Source: a virus | IMG/VR virus record: IMGVR_UViG_3300033141_002127 | Location: 1 to 29,052 of that record | Length of the DNA: 29,052 nt | Direction: 5' to 3' (one strand) | Part shown: piece after piece, positions 1 through 6,263 of the stretch | How positions within the stretch are numbered: position 1 is the first letter of the stretch | Layout of the letters: every line of letters starts with the position of its first letter | Notes under the pieces: generated by a model | What the model saw: the letters and a program-made list of their open reading frames with translations, nothing else | What the model was told of the DNA's origin: nothing | Database searches by the model: none | Position numbers and translations under genes: made by a program

Positions 1-160
1 TCCCTAATTCACAAGGATAGTTCCAGTCTTTAGTAGTTCGGATAACAACACATTCATCATAAGCTCGAAGCCTGTCCCTATTCAGAAGCCACAAAACAAG
101 CATCAAAATAAACGCCAAAATCAAAAGAAGAAACTCTAATTTGTCGGCAGCCTTATTCAT
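1..160 (-). CDS. Small membrane protein, partial (C-terminus beyond window)
   Basis: The minus strand opens at an ATG at 160 and reads 53 codons without a stop to the window edge. Residues about 9-27 are a strongly hydrophobic run (LEFLLLILAFILMLVLWLL) followed by a basic NRDRLR segment, so this looks like a single-pass membrane protein with a cytoplasmic or periplasmic tail containing two Cys. No family is recognised. A near-consensus promoter ends 8 nt before the ATG and there is no Shine-Dalgarno sequence, so the mRNA is probably leaderless. It is one of only two minus-strand genes I can support, and it diverges from the packaging operon. It could belong to an early/host-takeover or a lysis-regulation set, but that is a guess. 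Confidence 0.6.
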   Translation of the reverse strand, partial: MNKAADKLEFLLLILAFILMLVLWLLNRDRLRAYDECVVIRTTKDWNYPCELG

Positions 161-168
161 ACAACCAT

Positions 169-197
169 ATCATACCACCATCATATTATCTTGTCAA
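169..197 (-). promoter_or_regulatory. Sigma70-like promoter for minus-strand gene at 160
   Basis: On the minus strand, TTGACA (192-197) is followed after exactly 17 nt by TATGAT (169-174). Only 8 nt separate the -10 box from the ATG at 160, so transcription should begin at or next to the start codon. Confidence 0.65.
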
Positions 198-259
198 GTA
201 CCAATTTTATCTCAGCCAGCCTCAAGCCCAAAAACCCCAAAATCAATAGTTCTTAAATA

Positions 260-330
260 GGTTAAATAAGTTAATTAAGGGTAATGAAGGGTAATTAAGG
301 GGTAGTTAAGGGGTAATTAAGGGTAATTAC
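260..330 (+). repeat. Seven tandem 10-11 bp iteron-like units, consensus GGGTAATTAAG
   Basis: Units begin at 260, 270, 280, 290, 300, 311 and 321. The inner ones read GGTAATGAAG, GGTAATTAAG, GGGTAGTTAAG and GGGTAATTAAG; the flanking ones are more degenerate. The period is close to one helical turn, so each unit presents the same DNA face. This suits cooperative binding by one protein (origin iterons, terminase small-subunit site or operator array). Confidence 0.7.
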
Positions 331-517
331 TCTCTATACGTCGCACAATATTTTTCTCTTGTTAAGCATATTAATAATATTGATTATATACTACTACATT
401 TTATTCCTTGTTCATGGGCAAATCAGAATATTAGAAACTTCATAATCTGGGAGGGGGGAGTATTTTGTTGAAGCGGGTATAAAGTAATTGGGGTGATTCT
501 CTCACAAAACTCTGCTA

Positions 518-546
518 TTGACAATGTATGTATACACAACTATAAT
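518..546 (+). promoter_or_regulatory. Consensus sigma70 promoter of the packaging operon
   Basis: TTGACA (518-523), 17-nt spacer and TATAAT (541-546) match the bacterial consensus perfectly. It lies 13 nt upstream of the ATG at 560. No other strong promoter is seen before 3871, so it probably drives the regulator, HNH, Phd-like and terminase genes. Confidence 0.8.
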
Positions 547-557
547 ATGTGTGTATA
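531..557. promoter_or_regulatory. Palindromic operator over the -10 box
   Basis: TATACACA (531-538) and its perfect reverse complement TGTGTATA (550-557) flank the -10 hexamer with 11 nt between them. A dimeric repressor bound here would block RNA polymerase. The first gene downstream encodes a ribbon-helix-helix protein, the obvious candidate autorepressor. Confidence 0.55.
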
Positions 558-559
558 TT

Positions 560-751
560 ATGAGAATAAATATATGGATACCAGATGAAGATTTGGAGTT
601 GATTGATGGGGCGAGGAAGGAGAAATCAAGGAGTGCTTTCTTAGTTGAATGTGCTTTGAAGATTATTGGTGGGATTTCTGTCAAAAAGGAGGGGGGTTTT
701 GAACTTTGCAAACATGGAGCAAGAAAGGGTTTGTGTAAGAAAGGCTGTTGA
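560..751 (+). CDS. Ribbon-helix-helix (CopG/Arc-type) transcriptional regulator
   Basis: This 63-residue protein has a short N-terminal beta strand (RINIWIPDEDLELID, about residues 2-16) followed by two helices with the SRSAFLVECALKI pattern typical of ribbon-helix-helix DNA-binding proteins, which act as dimers. The tail (CKHGARKGLCKKGC) has three Cys and a His and might bind metal, which is unusual for so small a regulator. The ATG at 560 is preferred over a TTG at 518 because that TTG is part of the -35 box. The stop overlaps the next start as TGATG, implying translational coupling. With the palindrome at its own promoter, autorepression is the likeliest regulation. Confidence 0.75.
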   Translation: MRINIWIPDEDLELIDGARKEKSRSAFLVECALKIIGGISVKKEGGFELCKHGARKGLCKKGC

Positions 752-990
752 TGAAGGTTAAAGAATGGCAGAAAGCAAAAAAACGGCTGATTAAAATTTA
801 CAAGGACAAAGGAATTACTTATTGTGAGGCTTGTGGCGGAAAATGGGGGCTGAGCTTTCATCATTTGGACAAGAGGAGTTCTGGAAAGGCCAAAAATACT
901 TTTAAGGATACTAGGCTTCTTTGCATTAAATGCCACGACAAGGCAGAATATAACAAGGAATTTAATGATAAACTAAGGGAGATGCGATGA
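751..990 (+). CDS. HNH endonuclease
   Basis: A 79-residue protein with a complete small HNH layout: a C25-x2-C28 zinc pair, the H37-H38 catalytic region (SFHHLDK), and C58-x2-C61-H62 closing the zinc site and active loop. HNH proteins encoded next to terminase genes are known to assist DNA cleavage during packaging in several phages, which fits its place two genes upstream of the large terminase. The ATG at 751 overlaps the previous stop (TGATG), and its own stop overlaps the next start (ATGA at 987). A solitary mobile HNH nuclease is the alternative, but the tight operon overlap favours a packaging role. Confidence 0.85.
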   Translation: MKVKEWQKAKKRLIKIYKDKGITYCEACGGKWGLSFHHLDKRSSGKAKNTFKDTRLLCIKCHDKAEYNKEFNDKLREMR

Positions 991-1463
991 AATATAAAAA
1001 GGTTGGCATTTCTGTTGTTAAAAAGAACTTTACTAAGTTTTGCAACATGGTCTATGGACAGAAACCCGCCCCAGGAAGGAAGAAAAAGAAACCCCAACCC
1101 ATTCTTATTACCCGTTTTGGCAAGCCATTTATTCTAATGACCCGCTATGACGATGATTATACAATCTTGGAAGATGTCAAGGCGGGCAAAATTACCTGGG
1201 AGGACTTCAAAAACGAGATAATTGAAAGGGGTTATCGGGATGTTTTGGAGGGGAGAGTCAAAGTAAGACCCGCTGATGTTATTGGTGCTGAGAAGGTGCA
1301 AACAGAAAAGGATAGATTGAGATTGGATGCGGCGGGATTTATGCTAGAGGCGGCGAGGTATTTTTCTGGACATCTTTATTTATGTCCAAATTGTGGACAC
1401 AAAATGCTTCCCGACATAGAAGATGAAGAAAAACCTAAAGAACTTAGCCCTGGCTCCAGTTGA
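987..1463 (+). CDS. Phd/YefM-like N-terminus with C-terminal Cys motif; possible small terminase
   Basis: This 158-residue protein is not confidently assigned. Its N-terminal half (GISVVKKNFTKFCNMV, then ILITRFGKPFILMTRYDD) follows the pattern of Phd/YefM antitoxins: a helix ahead of a beta strand carrying an xILITRxGKPxxxL core. A lysine-rich insert (residues about 31-37) interrupts it. The C-terminal part is helical, then has a CPNCGH knuckle (C-x2-C) and an acidic tail. No toxin partner is visible. Position immediately before, and overlapping by 41 nt, the large terminase suggests a DNA-binding packaging protein (small terminase) built on this fold. The function is inference. Confidence 0.5.
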   Translation: MKYKKVGISVVKKNFTKFCNMVYGQKPAPGRKKKKPQPILITRFGKPFILMTRYDDDYTILEDVKAGKITWEDFKNEIIERGYRDVLEGRVKVRPADVIGAEKVQTEKDRLRLDAAGFMLEAARYFSGHLYLCPNCGHKMLPDIEDEEKPKELSPGSS

Positions 1464-3867
1464 TGCTGCTGCTTTCAGTGAATATTTCTTGGGCATTGAA
1501 TTGTCTGAGAAGCAAAAGGCGTGGGTGGAGAAATCTAATAAGCTTGTTAATATCTTAAAGTCTGGTAATCAATTCGGTAAAGGATTGTGGGAAGAAGAAA
1601 GGGTTCTTACTCCAGAAGGATGGAAGAAGGCTAAGGAAATTAAAAGGGGGGATATTTTATATTCTGTTGATGGTAATGAAACAACGGTGGTGGGAGTTTT
1701 TCCACAAGGGATACAGCAAACCTATAGACTCACCTTTTCTGATGGTTCAACTATTATTGCTGATGGCAGCCACCTTTGGTTCTCCCAACAAAGATTTAAT
1801 CGTAAAGCAAGAATTTTCTCGACAGAAGAATTATATGAAAGATATAAAAAGCACAAGACCACCAAAGCTCGTATAACAATTCCTTCCTGTTCTCCTATAA
1901 AATTTAGGACAAGAAAAGTTCCTATTTCTCCGTATCTTTTGGGTCTAATTTTGGGAGATGGCGGAATAACGTGCGGGAGTGTTAGGTTTTCAACAAAGGA
2001 CAAAGAACTTCTTAAAGGATTCGATTATAAGAAAATTAGTGGAGAGAATTGTGATTATCGTATATATGGGTTAGCCGACAAGTTAAAACAACTTGGTTTA
2101 TTAGGTAAAAATTCCCACTCAAAGTTTATTCCCGAAGATTATTTGTTTAATTGTGTAGAAAATAGACTCGCCCTTCTTCGAGGTCTTATGGACACTGATG
2201 GATGGATTGGCGAAAATGGAACAATTGAATACTATACTGTTTCAGATAGGTTAAAAGACGGGGTTGTTTTTCTCGTTCAGTCTTTGGGTGGTTATACAAA
2301 AACCAAAAAGAAAAAAACTAGTTACGGATATGTTTGGGTTGTGAGAATAAAAATCAAAATAAATCCGTTTAATTTGGCGAGGAAAGCAAACCGCTTTTAT
2401 ATTACTGAAAATACCTATAACAGAGTGCTTTACTCTGTAGAAGAAATAGATAAGAGAAAAACGATTTGCTTTTCAGTTGACCACCCCAGCCGCTTATATG
2501 TTGTTAAAGATTTTCTTGTTACACACAATACAACTGCGACAGCAATTAAACACATTTATCACGCCATGACAAAGCCGAAACTGAGGCGAATGGGTCTTGA
2601 TGCGAGCGGTTGGCTAAGGACAGAGTATCCAACTCTCAATTTCGGCAAAACTTACGAGGTATCTAAAGCGGTTTTCCACACGATTATCGATATTGTTAAT
2701 GGCGATTATATTATTCACAACCCTGAAACTGGCGATACGACAACCAATGAAAGCAAGATTAAAGAGGCGATTAGGGAAGTGAAGGAAAATCCCCTGCCTT
2801 ATATCAGGTGGTGGAACAATTCTCTTACTCTTATTCGGTCTTACGACGATTTGGGAACTTCTTTCAAAATGAAAAAGATTGCCTATATTTCTGGAGATGA
2901 GGTTGGGGATATTCCAGAGCTTATTCTTTTTGTCAACGCTACGCTTTTACCCCGCCTTGTTTTCTTTCAGGGAACCTTAGACCTTGTTGGGACTCCGCAA
3001 GAACCCAATGAGTATCAGGAAATTGTTGAATTGGCCAGAAAGGGGAACCCAGACTATTTTCTGATGGGCGGGACAATGTATGACAATCCCCATCTTGACC
3101 CCGCTTACATTAAAAAGATTGAATCTGTGGCTGACCCAGACCTAAAAAGGCGAATGGTTTATGGAGAATTCGTTGAGTCGGGAGACAGGTTTTTCCCTTT
3201 AGCAGATATTATGAACGCTTTTCGCTGGTCAGCGACTTACAACAAAGAAACACATTTTGCTGAAGAACCCAAAAAGGAGGGGAAGTATGTCCTTTCCTAC
3301 GACCCCGCCGCTTCCAACGACAATGTTGCCATTGGAGTAATCCGCTATGATGAAAAGCCGCTGAAATTAGTTTACAAAAGGCTGTTCAAAGGAAATGCAG
3401 TACCTCTCTCTATGCAGTATGAAATGGTGAGGGAAATTTATGGCAAATACAAGGGGATTAAGGCGAATATTAAATTCATTTATGACTCAGGCAGTCTTGG
3501 CGGGAAAAATGTTGGTCAGCAATTAAGAGACTTGCGGGGACTTGGGTTCCCAGGAAAAGGTAAAAGTTATCCTGATGCCAGAGCAGAAGCTCTTTCTAAG
3601 TTGAAGGCGTATTTTGAAGAAGGACGGCAAGTAAAAATTATTGATGGAAAAGAAGTAGACTCTGTGTCTGACTGGGGAATTCTGGTTTTTCCCCAAGACA
3701 GAGAACTAAGGCTGGAACTTGAGGGTTACAAGCTGGATGACAAAAAGATTAGAAACGACCAGGTGATGATGCTGGCGATGGCGGTTTGGTATATTGACAA
3801 GCTAATTCCCCGCCAGCGTTTTAAGGCGGCAGTTGACTGGGATGTCTATACAACCTTTCGTCGTTAA
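1423..3867 (+). CDS. terL: Terminase large subunit, interrupted by an intein
   Basis: The ATPase-nuclease motor packages phage DNA into the prohead. The 814-residue precursor becomes about 498 residues once residues 54-369 are excised, a normal size for the family. The Walker A motif is split: residues 48-53 (GNQFGK) precede the intein and T370-T371 follow it, giving GNQFGKTT after splicing. Walker B is IAYISGDE with D492-E493. The C-terminal RNase H-like nuclease shows D627 (SYDPAAS), D688 (IYDSGS) and D779 (RNDQVMM). Because the intein sits inside the ATP-binding loop, unspliced protein should be inactive. The gene ends just before a putative late promoter, so it belongs to the upstream operon. 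Confidence 0.93.
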   Translation: MKKNLKNLALAPVDAAAFSEYFLGIELSEKQKAWVEKSNKLVNILKSGNQFGKGLWEEERVLTPEGWKKAKEIKRGDILYSVDGNETTVVGVFPQGIQQTYRLTFSDGSTIIADGSHLWFSQQRFNRKARIFSTEELYERYKKHKTTKARITIPSCSPIKFRTRKVPISPYLLGLILGDGGITCGSVRFSTKDKELLKGFDYKKISGENCDYRIYGLADKLKQLGLLGKNSHSKFIPEDYLFNCVENRLALLRGLMDTDGWIGENGTIEYYTVSDRLKDGVVFLVQSLGGYTKTKKKKTSYGYVWVVRIKIKINPFNLARKANRFYITENTYNRVLYSVEEIDKRKTICFSVDHPSRLYVVKDFLVTHNTTATAIKHIYHAMTKPKLRRMGLDASGWLRTEYPTLNFGKTYEVSKAVFHTIIDIVNGDYIIHNPETGDTTTNESKIKEAIREVKENPLPYIRWWNNSLTLIRSYDDLGTSFKMKKIAYISGDEVGDIPELILFVNATLLPRLVFFQGTLDLVGTPQEPNEYQEIVELARKGNPDYFLMGGTMYDNPHLDPAYIKKIESVADPDLKRRMVYGEFVESGDRFFPLADIMNAFRWSATYNKETHFAEEPKKEGKYVLSYDPAASNDNVAIGVIRYDEKPLKLVYKRLFKGNAVPLSMQYEMVREIYGKYKGIKANIKFIYDSGSLGGKNVGQQLRDLRGLGFPGKGKSYPDARAEALSKLKAYFEEGRQVKIIDGKEVDSVSDWGILVFPQDRELRLELEGYKLDDKKIRNDQVMMLAMAVWYIDKLIPRQRFKAAVDWDVYTTFRR
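1582..2529 (+). mobile_element. Intein with LAGLIDADG homing endonuclease in terL Walker A
   Basis: A 316-residue intein lies between K53 and T370. Splicing block A is a VLTPEGWKKAKEIKRGD segment, block B is ADGSHLW (H117), and the C-terminus is FLVTHN with the usual penultimate His and terminal Asn, followed by Thr as the +1 residue. Two LAGLIDADG motifs lie at 172-181 (LLGLILGDGG) and about 252-260 (LRGLMDTDG), so the homing endonuclease seems intact. The first residue is Gly rather than Cys or Ser. Trp119 sits at the B:12 position and Cys349 at F:4, which are hallmarks of class 3 inteins; the usual F:5 Thr is Phe. The Walker A loop is a classic intein insertion site in terminases and other ATPases. 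Confidence 0.92.
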
Positions 3868-3870
3868 TAG

Positions 3871-3907
3871 TTATCCAATTCTATAATTCTGGAGAAAATT
3901 TGAAAAT
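3871..3907 (+). promoter_or_regulatory. Putative late promoter, leaderless (copy 1)
   Basis: TTATCCAATTCT (3871-3882), then a 19-nt gap, then GAAAAT (3902-3907), then AGGCT and the ATG at 3913. The motif starts 42 nt before the ATG. There is no convincing Shine-Dalgarno at the usual distance. Confidence 0.6.
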
Positions 3908-3912
3908 AGGCT

Positions 3913-4452
3913 ATGTTTAAGAAACTTTGGGGTCGCTTTTATGACAAATTTCTCAAGCCTATTATTGAGGGGGAAACTATTGTGATTAAAAATCCAAAGG
4001 CAATCCCTACTCCAACGCCAACGCCCACGCCAACCCCCGAACCATTTTATGGGAGAAATCCAGAGGTGGTGGCTATGAGAAAATCTGGTTCTGAAAGATA
4101 TGCGAATTTTATAAAAAGGTTGAGGAAATTAAAGCCAACACGGCTTGAGGGCGACTTTTTGACGGATTTGGCGTTTGCTGAAAGCAGCTTGAATCCGAAT
4201 CTAACACACAGCGAAAGCACGGCTGGTGGTTTATATCAATTCACAAATCCGACTTGGCAGGACTATCTTGAAGCAAGTCGCTCGGCGGCACTCGCCCAGC
4301 ACAACAAGTTTGTACCAGAGCAGGCAACACAGGCCGCTTTATATGCATTGAGAAAGGGTATTAAGGGCCAGGGATTAAGAAAGTGGGAGGCATCTCGCTG
4401 GAATTGGGGAAGGTTTTATGAACCCGAAGAGTTAGAGGAGTTTTATTATTAA
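3913..4452 (+). CDS. Lytic transglycosylase / lysozyme-fold virion enzyme
   Basis: The 179-residue protein has a basic-hydrophobic N-terminus, a Pro-Thr repeat linker (residues 31-44) and a lysozyme-like domain from about residue 75. That domain contains the motif LAFAESSLNPN, with E90 the expected catalytic acid, followed by STAGGLYQFTNPTW, typical of SLT/goose-type transglycosylases. Such enzymes cleave the peptidoglycan glycan strand, and in phages they often ride in the virion to aid DNA entry. Its place between terminase and portal, under its own late promoter, fits a virion-associated role rather than the lysis endolysin, which lies at 27.9 kb. No signal peptide is obvious. The gene ends with TAAAATG, running directly into the portal gene. 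Confidence 0.8.
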   Translation: MFKKLWGRFYDKFLKPIIEGETIVIKNPKAIPTPTPTPTPTPEPFYGRNPEVVAMRKSGSERYANFIKRLRKLKPTRLEGDFLTDLAFAESSLNPNLTHSESTAGGLYQFTNPTWQDYLEASRSAALAQHNKFVPEQATQAALYALRKGIKGQGLRKWEASRWNWGRFYEPEELEEFYY

Positions 4453-4453
4453 A

Positions 4454-6262
4454 ATGGCAAGAAAGAAAATAGATTTATCAAAATCAAAATTAGTCCTAGA
4501 GAAATCAAAAAAGGTTCACGAAAAGTGGACAAAAAAGATTTCAGAGTATCTACGGATGCTTAAAAGTGAGCAGTCGGAAAGGGTAAAGATTAACGAAATC
4601 CGACAGGACTTCTTTTTGGGAAACCAGGAAAAGTACACCAACATAATCGGTCTCCAGAAAAAAGAGAAAAAGGGACACGCCAATGCCATTTTTAACTATG
4701 CGGGAAGAACCTGTATTAAGATTTATTATTCTCTAGCCAACAATCCTCCTGTGGTTAAAGTTCCAGGTTTACCCGTTGATTCAAAGAACGCTGAGAGAGA
4801 ATCAATTAGGGCACAGGGCGTAGAGGAGTTTCTGGATTATGTTTTTAACAGAAACAGGTTTTGGTTTTCCACCTACCCCAGGGCAGTGATGAATCAAATT
4901 GTAAATGCCGTCGCCGCCATCAAGGTTTATTATGACCCCGTCTCTAAGCAAATAAAAATAGTTCAGAAAGAGAATACAAATAACTTGTATGTTGGCTGGA
5001 AGGGGGACAACTCTAGCGAATACAGCTTTGTTATAGACCGAGAAAGAAGGAGCGTTGAGGCGGTTGAAAAAGAGTTTGGAATTAAAATTTATAAATCAGC
5101 CCTTACCTCCGATTTACTCGATAGAACGACTAGCCCTGGTAGCCACGAAGAGGGTTTTGAGTATGGAACGGGAGAAAAAACCTCAACCCAGGCAGGCATT
5201 ATTCCTACTGGCAAAACCGACCTTCCCAAAGTTTGGGTAACTGATTTTTGGGACGAGGAGAGAAATGTGATTTTGGTAAATGATGAGCCCGTTCAGTATG
5301 TGGAACATGAATGGGGTTTTAACCCCTGGGTTATTATTCCCAACATTCAAGTTCCTGGAAGACCCTGGGGATTGTCCGATATAGACTTCTTGATTGACCC
5401 CCAGATTGAATTTAATGAAACATCAAATGACACGAGAGACTTTATCAGGTCTGCGGTCAATCTTAAATATGTGGCGAGAAATATGCCCGATTTTGATGCT
5501 GAGTCTGTAAAGACTGGTTCTGGCCAAGTTATTTATGTTGATGGCGATGATGCCGATTTTCAGGCTTTGCCACAGCCCGTTAATACCTTTCCTTCTGACC
5601 TTTATCTTCAAAGAATCAAAAGGGCCATTCACGACCTAGGTATTCCAGAAGTAAGCTATGGAGGCGGAGCAAGTGATTCTGGTAGGGCCAAGGCCATTGA
5701 TTACCAGTCAATGGTTGATATTGTTGAGGACAAGAGAAGAAGCTGGAGAATGGGGCTTGAGGAAATAACAGAGCGTATCCAGAAACTTGGATATACTTAT
5801 TTCCCCAAAGACTTTTGGAAAAACCCCGATACTGGCAGGCTTGAGGTGAGGCCAATTGAGCTTGACTGGAGCGACATTATTCCTCTCACCAGTGCCGAGA
5901 GGGTAACCAACATCATCAATAAATACCAGGCTGGAATTATATCTCTAAAGTCTGCACTTTCAGAAGCTGGTTATAAAGATGTTGAGGCCGAGATTGAACA
6001 GCTAAAGAGGGAGGAATCTGACCCAGAACTTGCACCGCTAAGACACAGGGTTGTTCAACTAATCCCTGGAGTGAGGGAGGCAGCCCAGGAGCAGGCAACT
6101 GAGACCTCACCCCCTCAAGAACGGGCCACTCCTACGCTGACTCCTTCACAAAACCAGGGACAGACAAAACCCATGTCTTTGGCTGGAACGAGAACAGCCT
6201 TCACAACTCCTGAAGGTTTTATCCAAACAATGAGACAAAACCTAGAAGAGAAAGGACAGTAA
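4454..6262 (+). CDS. Portal protein
   Basis: This 602-residue protein is the likely portal, the dodecameric ring through which DNA enters the capsid. Supporting features are its length, its position just after the packaging genes and before scaffold and capsid, and a central region with the sequence pattern of podovirus-type portals. That region includes PWGLSDIDFLIDPQIEFNETSNDTRDFI (stem helices near residues 305-330), then VIYVDGDDADFQALPQP, then a long helix LYLQRIKRAIHDLGIP. An RGLMxxxx-like clip is not obvious. The C-terminal ~80 residues are Pro/Gln/Thr-rich and probably flexible. Start: the ATG follows the stop of the previous gene by one base (TAAAATG), without a Shine-Dalgarno. Confidence 0.85.
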   Translation: MARKKIDLSKSKLVLEKSKKVHEKWTKKISEYLRMLKSEQSERVKINEIRQDFFLGNQEKYTNIIGLQKKEKKGHANAIFNYAGRTCIKIYYSLANNPPVVKVPGLPVDSKNAERESIRAQGVEEFLDYVFNRNRFWFSTYPRAVMNQIVNAVAAIKVYYDPVSKQIKIVQKENTNNLYVGWKGDNSSEYSFVIDRERRSVEAVEKEFGIKIYKSALTSDLLDRTTSPGSHEEGFEYGTGEKTSTQAGIIPTGKTDLPKVWVTDFWDEERNVILVNDEPVQYVEHEWGFNPWVIIPNIQVPGRPWGLSDIDFLIDPQIEFNETSNDTRDFIRSAVNLKYVARNMPDFDAESVKTGSGQVIYVDGDDADFQALPQPVNTFPSDLYLQRIKRAIHDLGIPEVSYGGGASDSGRAKAIDYQSMVDIVEDKRRSWRMGLEEITERIQKLGYTYFPKDFWKNPDTGRLEVRPIELDWSDIIPLTSAERVTNIINKYQAGIISLKSALSEAGYKDVEAEIEQLKREESDPELAPLRHRVVQLIPGVREAAQEQATETSPPQERATPTLTPSQNQGQTKPMSLAGTRTAFTTPEGFIQTMRQNLEEKGQ

Positions 6263-6263
6263 A

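Larger units (their letters stand above)
161..517. other. Non-coding upstream region
   Basis: No gene of credible length is seen here on either strand. The region holds the divergent minus-strand promoter, the 10-11 bp repeat array at 260-330, a very AT-rich stretch at about 345-400 that could melt easily, and a G-rich run near 450-458. Its position directly upstream of the packaging operon would suit an origin, a packaging (cos/pac) signal or a control region; none of these is proven. Confidence 0.5.

Noticed and set aside
502-936. 144-codon minus-strand open frame opposite the regulator and HNH genes
   Set aside because: It lies opposite two well-supported plus-strand genes, has low-complexity Phe/Ser/Pro sequence and no promoter.
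4013-4036. Tandem CCAACG/CCCACG repeats as a regulatory array
   Set aside because: They simply encode the Pro-Thr linker of the transglycosylase.
6219-6230. TTATCCAAAC in the portal gene
   Set aside because: Matches only the first nine bases, with no ATG and no -10 at the expected distance.
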